This document shows, piece by piece, positions 1 to 8,746 of a stretch of 52,451 nt of DNA. This DNA is from Neobacillus niacini. GTDB taxonomy: Bacteria; Bacillota; Bacilli; Bacillales; Cytobacillaceae. Within the stretch, counting starts at the first letter, position 1. The number at the start of each line of letters is the position of its first letter. The notes beneath the pieces were generated by a model that saw only the letters and a list, made by a program, of their open reading frames with translations, made no database searches and had not been told where the DNA came from. The position numbers and the translations under genes are program-made. The stretch is taken from assembly GCF_023715785.1 (NCBI RefSeq), contig NZ_JAMBOX010000024.1, forward strand, positions 1 to 52,451, in the 5' to 3' direction.

Positions 1-816
<816 letters not shown>

Positions 817-905
817 AATCATATTTTATGAATAAGCGAAACTCGTTTTTACTACTTCTTCTGCATTATCTAGTTTTGAGGGAATGAACCCTTTAAAATA
901 AATAG

Positions 906-1021
<116 letters not shown>

Positions 1022-1027
1022 CCAGCG

Positions 1028-1058
1028 AAAGACAACCTGAAAAATGGTTGTCTTTTTT
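1028..1058 (+). terminator. rrn operon terminator
   Basis: The stem GACAACC/GGTTGTC (1031-1037 with 1046-1052) is flanked by AAA and followed by six T residues. It lies directly after 5S and ends the rrn transcript. Confidence 0.9.
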
Positions 1059-1095
1059 GCGTTTTTAAAAGGGTCATTGGCTTTAAAAATGGGGC

Positions 1096-1209
1096 ATCGC
1101 AGATATATTGGGATGATCGCAGATATAATTAATTTATCGCAGATATAACTCAAATTACCGCGGATATATCCGGATTATCGCAGATATATAGTGAAACACC
1201 GCAGATATA
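1096..1209. repeat. Tandem array, six 20-21 bp units (ATCGCAGATATA)
   Basis: Six copies of the core A(T/C)CGC(A/G)GATATA begin at 1096, 1116, 1136, 1157, 1177 and 1198, giving spacings of 20, 20, 21, 20 and 21 bases. The 8-9 bases between cores are not conserved. Nothing in the stretch looks coding. The period is close to two helical turns, so the cores would lie on one face of the DNA. Function is unknown. Confidence 0.9.
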
Positions 1210-1219
1210 ATTTTCTTAG

Positions 1220-1530
1220 GGCCAAATTGGTGAACAGAATGCCGAAAATTCACCATAAAACTACGCCAATGGGATCCATTTGAGCAGTAAATGCCGAAAT
1301 TTCGTCCGAAAACCACGCCAATACGGCCGATTCGAACAGTAAACCACTAATTTTCAGCCTCAAACTGCGTCAGTCGGCCATATTGGAGCAGTAAAGTGCA
1401 GATTCCACGTTCTCACCACGCCAATCCAGTCAATGAAAGCAGTCCCACCCCGAAATTCACGTTTCCATTGCGCCAATCCACCTCATTGAAACAACAGCCC
1501 CCAAATTTCCACCCTACCGACTGCCCTAAT
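1220..1530. repeat. Degenerate tandem array, six units of about 52 bp
   Basis: Each unit contains a GAGCAGTAAA-like block, a CCGAAATTTC-like block and an ACGCCAAT block. The CGCCAAT block or its variants falls at 1264, 1316, 1368, 1419, 1471 and about 1522, so the period is 51-52 bases. Units have diverged, and the last is the poorest. The array follows the 20-bp array directly and ends about 100 bases before the csfB promoter. No reading frame runs through it. Function is unknown. Confidence 0.8.
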
Positions 1531-1638
1531 CCCGAAAAAAGTACGAATTGTTCGCAAAGAATTCACCAATAGACATACACCCAAACGAAAATAGGAACAT
1601 AAAATATAACTGAGGCCGAGACGAAAATTCTAAAAATT

Positions 1639-1668
1639 GTATACAAATGGTATTTGTCGGACAGAATG
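1639..1668 (+). promoter_or_regulatory. Candidate sigma-F/sigma-G promoter of csfB
   Basis: The layout GTATA-N15-GGACAGAATG resembles the sigma-F consensus GyATA-N15-GGnnAnAnTw. In B. subtilis csfB is transcribed in the forespore, so this fits the gene. The predicted start near 1675 would put the ribosome binding site almost at the 5' end of the message. Confidence 0.5.
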
Positions 1669-1689
1669 GGTGTATGGAGGTGGAGAGAC

Positions 1690-1890
1690 TTGAGTTTGTA
1701 TGCACATAATCATTTTGAAGAAAAATGCGTGATCTGTGAGAATCTTAAACCAAAAGGCATACATCTATACACTTCTTTTATTTGTACGGAGTGTGAACAT
1801 GATTTAATCCAAACCGAAACAAGTGACCCTAGGTATAAATACTTTTTAAAACAACTAAAAAAAATTACTACACCGGAAATTTTTTCATGA
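1690..1890 (+). CDS. csfB: Anti-sigma-G factor Gin (CsfB)
   Basis: Gin is a small zinc-binding protein that binds sigma-G (and, in B. subtilis, also sigma-E) and prevents premature or misplaced activity during sporulation. The 66-residue product has two CxxC pairs, CVIC and CTEC, about 20 residues apart, the conserved GIHLYT-FIC segment between them, and the characteristic C-terminus TPEIFS. B. subtilis Gin is 64 residues. I chose the TTG at 1690 because GGAGG lies 9 bases upstream and it gives the family length; an in-frame TTG at 1654 has no ribosome binding site. Its place after an rrn operon matches B. subtilis, but xpaC and yaaN, which follow there, are absent here. Confidence 0.88.
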   Translation: MSLYAHNHFEEKCVICENLKPKGIHLYTSFICTECEHDLIQTETSDPRYKYFLKQLKKITTPEIFS

Positions 1891-1891
1891 T

Positions 1892-1918
1892 AAGTCCTTT
1901 AAGGGCTTTATTTTTTTT
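1892..1918 (+). terminator. csfB terminator
   Basis: AAGTCC (1892-1897) pairs with GGGCTT (1903-1908), with one G-T pair, and is followed by a run of T. It starts right after the csfB stop codon. Confidence 0.7.
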
Positions 1919-1964
1919 GCTTAAAACGAGAAAATAGATAAGACTCTTAAAAGGATGTATTTAC

Positions 1965-3407
1965 ATGAATAAGCAAATAAATGTACCTTTATATAATGCC
2001 TTGGCAGAACACGCCCGAAAGGAGCCAATCTCGTTCCATGTCCCCGGACATAAATATGGACGTGTTATGGACGCTAGTGAGGATGGCTTTTTTCAAAATA
2101 TCTTGATGCTTGATGCGACCGAGTTATCAGGTTTAGATGACCTTCATTCGCCGGAAGGGGCGATTTTAGAGGCCCAAACTCTTTTGGCTGGACTATACCA
2201 GGCAGCCAAAAGTTATTTCCTGATCAATGGCTCCACCGTTGGTAATTTGGCAATGATCATGGCTGTCTGTTCCGAAGATGACATAGTGCTGGTTCAAAGA
2301 AATTGTCACAAGTCAGTGTTAAATGCAGTAAGCCTGGCTAAGGCAAGGCCGATTTTCCTTGAGCCGGAATATAACGAAGAATGGAAAGTGGCCGGCGGCG
2401 TATGTCCTGCAACGGTAAAAGAGGCCATACGTCGCTATCCTGAAGCCAAAGCGGTCATAGTAACCTATCCGAATTACTATGGAATGGTTAATGACCTGCA
2501 GGCCATTGTGGAGCATGCACACCTGCATAACATTCCTGTATTGGTGGACGAAGCCCATGGTGCCCACCTCGTTATTGGCGGCCCATTCCCGGCTTCTGCC
2601 GTTTCTTTGGGCGCAGACATAGTTGTCCAATCAGCCCATAAAACGCTCCCGGCGATGACAATGGGGTCGTTTTTGCATGTTAAAAGTAGGCTGATTGATA
2701 TGGACAAGCTGGGGGAGTATCTGGCGATGTTCCAGTCCAGCAGCCCTTCTTACCCCATCATGGCATCGCTTGATTTGGCAAGGGGCTATTTGGAGACATA
2801 CAATGGGAATGATTTGTCCTTTATGATGGATGAAATTTCCCGCTTTAAAGAGGAATTGAACAGTATCCCGACAATTAAGGTGCTGGACTTTCCTGACGGC
2901 CGGGGCGACTTACTAAAAGTCACAATCCAATCGCGCTGCAGTTTAACCGGGTTTGAGCTGCAAAAGCGATTGGAGGATTATTCCATCTATACGGAGTTGG
3001 CTGACCCGTATAATGTCCTGTTTGTGTTGCCGTTATTACAAGCTGGGCAAGCATATCCTTTTGCTGAAACCGCAGCTAAAATAAAGCAGTCTTTAGAGAC
3101 AGAAACGATTTTCAATAAAGCCGATTACGTCCGTTTGGATCCGGAGCATAAAATTTCAGGTTTGGCTCTCGGATACAAAGTAATAGATAACTTGGAAACA
3201 GAGGAAACAACCCTAGAAACAGCATTGGAACGTGTTTGTGCGGAAACAATTATTCCCTATCCGCCAGGAATCCCGTTGCTGCTAAAAGGAGAATACATAA
3301 CGAGGGATAAATTGGAACAGCTGCAACTGTTGTTGACCAGGGGAGCGCGGTTTCAGGGAGGATCTATGATAAAACAAGGTTTGCTGAAAGTTTTTCGGGC
3401 ACCTTAA
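1965..3407 (+). CDS. yaaO: Orn/Lys/Arg decarboxylase family PLP enzyme (YaaO)
   Basis: A 480-residue pyridoxal-phosphate enzyme of the ornithine/lysine/arginine decarboxylase group I fold. Visible marks are PGHK at residues 27-30, the aspartate-histidine stretch VLVDEAHGAH, and the Schiff-base lysine K226 in SAHKTLPAMT. A smaller C-terminal domain follows (roughly 370-480). Family members decarboxylate basic amino acids toward polyamines; the substrate of YaaO itself is not established, so I do not assign one. AAAAGGA precedes the ATG by about 10 bases. It sits between csfB and tmk as in B. subtilis, and the tmk start follows after only 27 bases, so the two are probably cotranscribed. Confidence 0.9.
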   Translation: MNKQINVPLYNALAEHARKEPISFHVPGHKYGRVMDASEDGFFQNILMLDATELSGLDDLHSPEGAILEAQTLLAGLYQAAKSYFLINGSTVGNLAMIMAVCSEDDIVLVQRNCHKSVLNAVSLAKARPIFLEPEYNEEWKVAGGVCPATVKEAIRRYPEAKAVIVTYPNYYGMVNDLQAIVEHAHLHNIPVLVDEAHGAHLVIGGPFPASAVSLGADIVVQSAHKTLPAMTMGSFLHVKSRLIDMDKLGEYLAMFQSSSPSYPIMASLDLARGYLETYNGNDLSFMMDEISRFKEELNSIPTIKVLDFPDGRGDLLKVTIQSRCSLTGFELQKRLEDYSIYTELADPYNVLFVLPLLQAGQAYPFAETAAKIKQSLETETIFNKADYVRLDPEHKISGLALGYKVIDNLETEETTLETALERVCAETIIPYPPGIPLLLKGEYITRDKLEQLQLLLTRGARFQGGSMIKQGLLKVFRAP

Positions 3408-3434
3408 GAAATGACAGATTTGGAGGTACATAAA

Positions 3435-4067
3435 ATGAACGGAGTATTTATTACATTTGAAGGGCCGGACGGTGCAGGGAAAACGACCATCCTTGGCATG
3501 GTAGCGGAGCGACTGCAAAATGTCCTTGTGACAAGAGAGCCGGGTGGCATTGATATTGCCGAGCAAATCCGTCGGGTGATTCTAGCCAAGGAAAATACGG
3601 CAATGGACCCTCGCACAGAAGCATTGCTTTATGCCGCCGCCAGACGGCAGCATTTGGCCGAGCGGGTCAAGCCCGCCTTGAAAGAGGGGAAAATTGTCCT
3701 GTGTGACCGGTTTGTTGATAGTTCATTGGCCTACCAGGGCTATGCCCGCGGATTAGGGATTGAAGAGGTCTGGTCGATCAATCAATTCGCGATCGAGAAT
3801 ATGCTGCCTGAACTGACAGTTTATTTTGATATTGAACCGGAGCTGGGGCTGCAGCGCATCAATAAAAATAAAGGCAGAGAAATCAATCGCCTGGACCTGG
3901 AAAAGCTAGAGTTTCATCAAAAAGTGAGAGAAGGATATCATATCCTAATGGAAAGGTTTCCGGACAGAATCGTTAAAATAGATGCTTCAGGAGCAATCGA
4001 TGAGGTTTTTCAAAGAACCCTGGAGCTGGTTCAAACAAAATTAGCCGAAAAAAAGCCTGCGTTGTAG
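3435..4067 (+). CDS. tmk: Thymidylate kinase
   Basis: Phosphorylates dTMP to dTDP with ATP, an essential step in dTTP supply. The P-loop GPDGAGKT is at residues 10-17, the DR(F/Y) motif appears as CDRFVDSSLAYQG, and the lid region follows near 140-150. At 210 residues it matches the family (about 212). An in-frame ATG at 3411 exists, but the ATG at 3435 has TTGGAGG about 8 bases upstream and gives the conserved N-terminus. It lies downstream of yaaO. A terminator overlaps its stop codon, so it closes a yaaO-tmk unit. Confidence 0.96.
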   Translation: MNGVFITFEGPDGAGKTTILGMVAERLQNVLVTREPGGIDIAEQIRRVILAKENTAMDPRTEALLYAAARRQHLAERVKPALKEGKIVLCDRFVDSSLAYQGYARGLGIEEVWSINQFAIENMLPELTVYFDIEPELGLQRINKNKGREINRLDLEKLEFHQKVREGYHILMERFPDRIVKIDASGAIDEVFQRTLELVQTKLAEKKPAL

Positions 4068-4079
4068 GGCTTTTTTTTA
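4052..4079 (+). terminator. tmk terminator
   Basis: An AAGCC/GGCTT stem around the tmk stop codon is followed by eight T residues at 4071-4078. The 5' arm lies inside the coding sequence. Confidence 0.75.
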
Positions 4080-4128
4080 TAAAAATAACAATCTTCTAGT
4101 TATTGCAAATGAACGTAAGCCAAGAAAC

Positions 4129-4137
4129 TGTTATAAT
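4129..4137 (+). promoter_or_regulatory. Extended -10 promoter of darA
   Basis: TGtTATAAT is a perfect extended -10 element (TATAAT 4132-4137). No good -35 lies at the right distance; TTGCAA at 4103 is 23 bases away. It lies 50 bases before the darA start and downstream of the tmk terminator. Confidence 0.6.
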
Positions 4138-4187
4138 ATAGAAAAACACTATAGTATCGGAAAAACTCGAAGGAGAGGGTGGTTTTG

Positions 4188-4517
4188 ATGAAGTTAATTA
4201 TCGCTGTAGTTCAAGACCAGGATAGCAACCGGTTATCAAAGGCATTGGTGGAAAATAATTTTCGGGCAACGAAGCTGGCTAGTACAGGAGGGTTTCTCAA
4301 ATCGGGAAACACCACATTCATTATCGGTACCGAGGACATTCGCGTCGACCGAGCCCTACAGATCATCAAGGACAACTGCAGGGCCCGCGAACAGCTGGTT
4401 TCCCCCGTATCGCCAATGGGCGGCAACGCTGACTCCTACGTCCCCTATCCTGTCGAGGTAGAAGTTGGGGGAGCAACCGTCTTCGTGTTGCCAATTGAGC
4501 AATTTTTGCATTTTTAA
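4188..4517 (+). CDS. darA: Cyclic di-AMP receptor, PII-like (DarA/PstA)
   Basis: A 109-residue PII-like protein that binds the second messenger c-di-AMP as a trimer; its downstream partner is not settled. Recognisable features are the N-terminal MKLIIAVVQDQD strand, the glycine-rich T-loop region TGGFLKSGNTTF and the C-terminal strand GGATVFVLPIEQF. The ATG at 4188 has AAGGAGAGG 9 bases upstream; an in-frame GTG at 4179 overlaps that site and is rejected. In B. subtilis yaaR lies between darA and holB. Here holB begins 25 bases later and yaaR is absent. Confidence 0.93.
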   Translation: MKLIIAVVQDQDSNRLSKALVENNFRATKLASTGGFLKSGNTTFIIGTEDIRVDRALQIIKDNCRAREQLVSPVSPMGGNADSYVPYPVEVEVGGATVFVLPIEQFLHF

Positions 4518-4542
4518 AATAAAGGTTAGTGAGTGATAATGC

Positions 4543-5541
4543 GTGGTTAAAACATGGGATCAACTTGAGGAGCTGCAGCCGGCTGTTCTCCGGATGTTAA
4601 AAAATAGCATAGTAAAAAATCGGGTGGCCCATGCCTACCTTCTTGAAGGCCAAAGAGGGACCGGCAAAAAGGAAATAGCGTTATTGCTCACACGCGCCCT
4701 GTTTTGCCAATCTCGAATCGACGGCTATAAACCGTGCGAAGCCTGCCATAATTGCCGGCGGATTCAAAGCGGGAATCATCCTGACGTCCATCTTGTCGAG
4801 CCTGACGGACAATCCATCAAGGTGGATCAAATTCGTGCCCTGCAGGCGGAGTTTTCCAAAAAAGGTGTAGAATCTTTACGTAAGGTTTACCTGCTGGTTC
4901 ATGCTGATAAAATGAGCATAAGTGCCTCCAACAGTTTGCTAAAGTTCTTGGAGGAACCTAATGCGGAAACAACAGCTTTTTTATTGACCGAGCAGCCGCA
5001 GCAGATGCTGCCGACCATTCTATCAAGATGTCAAACCTTATCGTTTCAGCCGCTCCCGCCACAAAAATTGGTAAAACAATTAATTGAAAACGGTGTGGAG
5101 CCAAAAAAGGCGCCGCTCTTGGCGCAATTGACCAACAGTCTCGATGAAGCGCTCGCATTAAATGTCGATGAATGGTTTGCACAAGCCCAAAAAATAGTGG
5201 TAAAATTATATGAGGTGTTGGAAAAGAATCATCTTGAGGCGTTGGTCATGCTTCAGACGGAATGGTTCCAGCATTTTAAAGAGAAAGAACAGCAATATCG
5301 TGGTTTAGATCTATTACTTCTTATTTTTAAAGATTTACTATATATTCAACTGGATAAAGAGGAGCAAATTGTTTTTAAGGGAGAGAGCGATCGGTTAAAG
5401 CAATTTGCCCTGCGAACATCTGGACGGCGCCTAACGGCTCAAATGTCAGCTATTCTTGACGCAAACAAGAAGCTTTCAGCGAACATGAATCCTCAGCTGA
5501 TGATGGAACAGCTTGTGTTAAAATTGCAGGAGGGATCTTGA
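4543..5541 (+). CDS. holB: DNA polymerase III delta' subunit
   Basis: Delta' is a stator of the clamp loader that places the beta sliding clamp on primed DNA. The 332-residue product has a P-loop-like GQRGTGK at 36-42, a zinc-binding set of cysteines (CQSRIDGYKPCEACHNC, about 56-72) and the SRC motif in ILSRCQTL that serves as the trans-acting arginine finger. B. subtilis HolB is 329 residues. Translation starts at GTG 4543; the ribosome binding site is weak (GAGTG about 7 bases upstream). ricT begins 2 bases after its stop, so the two are coupled. Confidence 0.94.
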   Translation: MVKTWDQLEELQPAVLRMLKNSIVKNRVAHAYLLEGQRGTGKKEIALLLTRALFCQSRIDGYKPCEACHNCRRIQSGNHPDVHLVEPDGQSIKVDQIRALQAEFSKKGVESLRKVYLLVHADKMSISASNSLLKFLEEPNAETTAFLLTEQPQQMLPTILSRCQTLSFQPLPPQKLVKQLIENGVEPKKAPLLAQLTNSLDEALALNVDEWFAQAQKIVVKLYEVLEKNHLEALVMLQTEWFQHFKEKEQQYRGLDLLLLIFKDLLYIQLDKEEQIVFKGESDRLKQFALRTSGRRLTAQMSAILDANKKLSANMNPQLMMEQLVLKLQEGS

Positions 5542-5543
5542 AT

Positions 5544-6371
5544 TTGTATGATGTTGTAGGAGTACGCTTTAAAAAAGCGGGGAAAATCTATTATTTCGAT
5601 CCCGGAGACCTCCCAATTCAAAAGGATGACTTTGTCATTGTCGAAACCGTTCGCGGCGTGGAATACGGCAGAGCTGTGGTTGCCAAAAAACAGGTAGCCG
5701 AGAACGATGTTGTCCTGCCGTTAAAAAAGGTTGTCAGAATTGCGGATCCAAAGGATCGGATGATTGTTGAGGAAAATAAGCAGGCGGCCCGGGAAGCATA
5801 TGAAGTATGCAATGAAAAAGTAATGGAACATCAACTGGATATGAAACTGGTGGATGTTGAGTATACATTTGATCGAAATAAAATAATCTTCTACTTTACA
5901 GCGGACGGAAGGGTGGATTTTCGCGAGCTTGTAAAGGATCTGGCGGCGATTTTCCGCACGAGGATTGAGTTGCGGCAAATCGGTGTCCGCGATGAGGCAA
6001 AAATGCTCGGCGGTATCGGCCCATGTGGGAGAATGCTATGCTGCTCCACGTTTTTGGGTGACTTTGACCCGGTTTCAATCAAAATGGCGAAGGACCAAAA
6101 TTTATCGCTTAACCCTACGAAAATCTCTGGTTTATGCGGCAGGCTGATGTGTTGCTTAAAGTATGAAAATGATGAATATGAATCTGCCAAAGAGCAGCTG
6201 CCTGATTTGGGAGAGATACTCGAAACACCAAATGGGATGGGAAAAGTAGTGGGCTTAAATATTTTGGAGCGTGTTCTGCAAGTGGAACTAGTAGGACAAG
6301 ATCGGGTTCTGGAGTATACTTTGGATGAAATCATTAAAGAAGGTGCCTTTTCGATCCAATCCACAGATTAA
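5544..6371 (+). CDS. ricT: Regulatory iron-sulfur protein RicT (YaaT)
   Basis: RicT is part of the RicA-RicF-RicT complex, which carries iron-sulfur clusters, stimulates the RNase Y-dependent maturation of many transcripts and promotes sporulation, competence and biofilm formation in B. subtilis. Two cysteine clusters are plain, GPCGRMLCC near 160 and GLCGRLMCC near 198, inside the PSP1 domain. I chose TTG 5544 because GGAGGG ends 9 bases upstream and the protein then starts LYDVVGVRF, matching the homologue's MYNVVGVRF. TTG 5538 is only 3 bases from that site. The result is 275 residues, close to the family. It lies between holB and yabA as in B. subtilis. Confidence 0.93.
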   Translation: MYDVVGVRFKKAGKIYYFDPGDLPIQKDDFVIVETVRGVEYGRAVVAKKQVAENDVVLPLKKVVRIADPKDRMIVEENKQAAREAYEVCNEKVMEHQLDMKLVDVEYTFDRNKIIFYFTADGRVDFRELVKDLAAIFRTRIELRQIGVRDEAKMLGGIGPCGRMLCCSTFLGDFDPVSIKMAKDQNLSLNPTKISGLCGRLMCCLKYENDEYESAKEQLPDLGEILETPNGMGKVVGLNILERVLQVELVGQDRVLEYTLDEIIKEGAFSIQSTD

Positions 6372-6383
6372 GAGGTGTTAGAC

Positions 6384-6767
6384 GTGGATAAAAAAGAAAT
6401 ATTTGAATCAGTAAGTAATATGGAAACACAAATTGGCCATCTTTACCAACAGCTCGGGGAATTAAAGGAGCATTTAGCCGAAATACTAGAAGAAAATCAT
6501 AGTTTAAAGTTGGAAAATGAACATTTAAGGCGCCGTTTAGATGTAACCACGGAAGTAGACAGGAAGGATGGCAAGAAAAAACTTGGGCAAGGCACCGGGG
6601 AAACCGCAAGTCAAGCTCCTGGCGCCAAACCGTTTGATGTCGGTGAAGGCTATGACAATTTGGCCCGCCTGTATCATGAGGGTTTCCATATTTGCAATCT
6701 GCATTTCGGAAGCTTGCGCAAGGAAGGCGATTGTTTATTTTGTTTATCTTTTCTAAATAAAAAATAA
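6384..6767 (+). CDS. yabA: Replication initiation control protein YabA
   Basis: YabA binds DnaA and the clamp DnaN and limits re-initiation of replication. The first 60 residues form a leucine-zipper-type coiled coil that makes the tetramer. A linker rich in Lys and Gly follows. The C-terminal domain holds the zinc ligands in FHICNLHFG and DCLFCLSFL. I chose GTG 6384, which gives MDKKEIFES as in homologues and has AGAGGTG about 7 bases upstream; GTG 6375 lies inside that site. At 127 residues it is normal for the family (119 in B. subtilis). It is the last gene of the darA-yabA cluster; a hairpin follows. Confidence 0.95.
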   Translation: MDKKEIFESVSNMETQIGHLYQQLGELKEHLAEILEENHSLKLENEHLRRRLDVTTEVDRKDGKKKLGQGTGETASQAPGAKPFDVGEGYDNLARLYHEGFHICNLHFGSLRKEGDCLFCLSFLNKK

Positions 6768-6772
6768 TCTGA

Positions 6773-6799
6773 GGAGGCTGATGACGTCAGCCTCCATTT
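6773..6799 (+). terminator. yabA terminator-like hairpin
   Basis: GGAGGCTGA (6773-6781) and TCAGCCTCC (6787-6795) pair perfectly around TGACG. Only a short ATTTTC tail follows, so termination may be partial and yabB may be partly read through. Confidence 0.65.
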
Positions 6800-6830
6800 T
6801 CATACATATTGGTAAAGGGGCGGAGCAATA

Positions 6831-7571
6831 GTGGTCAACTTGAAGGGTGATGAGCGGCTTGATTACCTACTGGCGGAAAATTTGCGGATTATCCAGAGCC
6901 CGTCTGTGTTTGCTTTTTCGCTTGATGCCGTTTTGCTGGCAAGGTTTGTTTATGTTCCAATTCAAAAAGGCAATTTAATCGACCTGTGCAGCGGAAATGG
7001 GGTCATACCGTTATTTTTAAGTGCAAGGACAAAAGGGAATATTACTGGAGTCGAAATCCAGGAACGACTTTACGATATGGCTGTTCGCAGCATTGAATAC
7101 AATGGGCTGGAAAACCGCCTGATGATGATCCATGGAGACATTAAAGAGATGCCGAAGAGGTTAGGCTATGGCAAGTTTGACGTGGTCACCTGCAATCCGC
7201 CTTACTTTAAAACGCCGGAAAAAAGCGAAATGAATCCAAATGAACATCTGGCCATCGCCCGCCATGAAATTCTCTGTACACTGGAGGATGCCATCAAGGC
7301 TTCCAGTGATTTAGTGAGACAGGGGGGGAAGGTCGCCTTCGTGCACCGTCCGGGCAGGCTGCTCGATATTATCACGTTAATGCGCCAGTACCGGCTCGAA
7401 CCAAAGCGCATTCAATTTGTTTACCCAAAGCTTGGGAAGGAAGCCAATACGATATTGGTTGAGGCGATCAAGGACGGTAATCCGGATATAAAGATTCTTC
7501 CACCGATCATTGTCTATAATGAAGATGATGAATATACAAAACAGATCAGAGAGATTTTATATGGAGAGTAG
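6831..7571 (+). CDS. yabB: tRNA1(Val) adenine N6-methyltransferase family (YabB)
   Basis: A Rossmann-fold SAM-dependent methyltransferase of the TrmN6/YfiC type, which methylates adenine 37 of tRNA. The SAM site is IDLCSGNGVIPLFL near residue 55 and the catalytic NPPY motif is in VVTCNPPYF near 120. The 246-residue length matches B. subtilis YabB. It starts at GTG with GGGGCGGAG upstream. The yazA start overlaps its last 11 bases. Substrate assignment is by family only. Confidence 0.9.
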   Translation: MVNLKGDERLDYLLAENLRIIQSPSVFAFSLDAVLLARFVYVPIQKGNLIDLCSGNGVIPLFLSARTKGNITGVEIQERLYDMAVRSIEYNGLENRLMMIHGDIKEMPKRLGYGKFDVVTCNPPYFKTPEKSEMNPNEHLAIARHEILCTLEDAIKASSDLVRQGGKVAFVHRPGRLLDIITLMRQYRLEPKRIQFVYPKLGKEANTILVEAIKDGNPDIKILPPIIVYNEDDEYTKQIREILYGE

Positions 7572-7848
7572 CGGACATTTTTTCTATGTATTGACCTGTG
7601 CAGACGGCAGCCTTTACGGCGGCTACACAAATAATCTCGACCGAAGAATCAAACTGCATAATGAAGGCAAGGGTGCCAAGTATACACGAGGCAGAGGCCC
7701 GGTTAAACTGACCTATTATAAAAGTTATGATAACAAAAGCGAAGCGATGAGTGCGGAGTACCACTTCAAACGGCTGCCCCGCAAGCAGAAGCTGGAATTT
7801 ATTGCAATGGAAAAAGGTGATGACGATGTGGCAGCAAAAGAGCTTTGA
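7561..7848 (+). CDS. yazA: GIY-YIG nuclease-domain protein YazA
   Basis: A 95-residue single-domain member of the GIY-YIG nuclease superfamily (UPF0213). The YVL and GGYT pair that defines the motif appears in FYVLTCADGSLYGGYT, followed by the R-x3-H segment RRIKLHNEGKGAKYT. Biological role is not established. I chose ATG 7561, which overlaps the end of yabB and matches the homologue's start; upstream in-frame starts would lengthen it without a ribosome binding site. It overlaps rsmI by 23 bases, indicating a coupled yabB-yazA-rsmI unit. Confidence 0.92.
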   Translation: MESSGHFFYVLTCADGSLYGGYTNNLDRRIKLHNEGKGAKYTRGRGPVKLTYYKSYDNKSEAMSAEYHFKRLPRKQKLEFIAMEKGDDDVAAKEL

Positions 7849-8698
7849 GAATGAGGAACAAAAGGGGATTCTTTATCTTGTCCCGACGCCGATTGGCAAT
7901 TTGGAGGATATGAGCTTCCGGGCGGTCCGAATTTTGAAGGAAGCCGACCTGATTGCTGCCGAGGACACAAGGAACACCAAAAAGCTGTTAAATTACTTTG
8001 AAATTGACAATCCCATTGTCAGCTATCATGAACATAATAAAGCGAGCAGCGGGGAAAAACTACTGCAAAAATTGCGGGATGGCCAAAAAATTGCCTTGGT
8101 CAGCGATGCTGGGACACCGGCGATCTCAGATCCCGGGTACGAGCTTGTTTCCCAGGCGATTCAAGAGCAGTTAACAGTAGTTCCGCTGCCCGGAGCCAAT
8201 GCGGCACTGACAGCCTTAATTGCTTCTGGTCTTGTTTGTCAGCCGTTTTATTTTTACGGCTTCCTCCACCGCAATAAAAAGGATAAGCGTGAAGAATTGG
8301 AGGGATTGAAGCATGAAACGGCGACGATGATTTTTTATGAATCACCCCATCGCCTAAAGGAAACCTTGACCTTGATGGCAGAGGTACTAGGGAACCGCAG
8401 GATTGCGTTATGCCGGGAATTGACAAAGAAATTTGAAGAGTTTATCAGATGCAGTCTTGAGGAAGCTGTTTTATGGGCAAGCCAGGAGGAAATCCGCGGT
8501 GAGTTTTGCCTCATTGTCGAAGGAGGCGAGGCCAAGGACGAGGACACCGAAAACTGGTGGACTCCAATGACAGTGGAAGAACATGTTGCCCATTATATTT
8601 CCGAAAAGAATATGGCCTCAAAAGACGCCATCAAACAAACCGCCAAAGACCGGGGCCTCAATAAACGTGATGTATACCAGGCATACCATATTGATTAG
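7826..8698 (+). CDS. rsmI: 16S rRNA (cytidine-1402-2'-O) methyltransferase
   Basis: RsmI adds the 2'-O-methyl to C1402 in the ribosomal decoding centre. It belongs to the tetrapyrrole methylase fold: YLVPTPIGNLEDM near the N-terminus, AAEDTRNTKKLL, and the glycine loop DAGTPAISDPG near 90-100. At 290 residues it matches the family. I chose ATG 7826, with AAGGTGA about 6 bases upstream inside yazA; the more upstream in-frame ATG would read through yazA sequence. A strong bidirectional terminator follows and separates it from the convergent abrB. Confidence 0.95.
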   Translation: MWQQKSFENEEQKGILYLVPTPIGNLEDMSFRAVRILKEADLIAAEDTRNTKKLLNYFEIDNPIVSYHEHNKASSGEKLLQKLRDGQKIALVSDAGTPAISDPGYELVSQAIQEQLTVVPLPGANAALTALIASGLVCQPFYFYGFLHRNKKDKREELEGLKHETATMIFYESPHRLKETLTLMAEVLGNRRIALCRELTKKFEEFIRCSLEEAVLWASQEEIRGEFCLIVEGGEAKDEDTENWWTPMTVEEHVAHYISEKNMASKDAIKQTAKDRGLNKRDVYQAYHID

Positions 8699-8703
8699 CC
8701 AAA

Positions 8704-8735
8704 AAAAGAGGACTCCGAGAGCCCTCTTTTTTTTA
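8704..8735. terminator. Bidirectional terminator between rsmI and abrB
   Basis: GAGGACTC and GAGCCCTC pair, with one mismatch, around CGA. A-run and T-run flanks allow termination from both sides, serving the convergent rsmI (+) and abrB (-). Confidence 0.85.
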
Positions 8736-8746
8736 TATATCTATCA

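Noticed and set aside
1096..1530. CRISPR array
   Set aside because: Cores of 12 bases with 8-base spacers, and diverged 52-base units, do not fit CRISPR repeat and spacer sizes; no cas genes are present.
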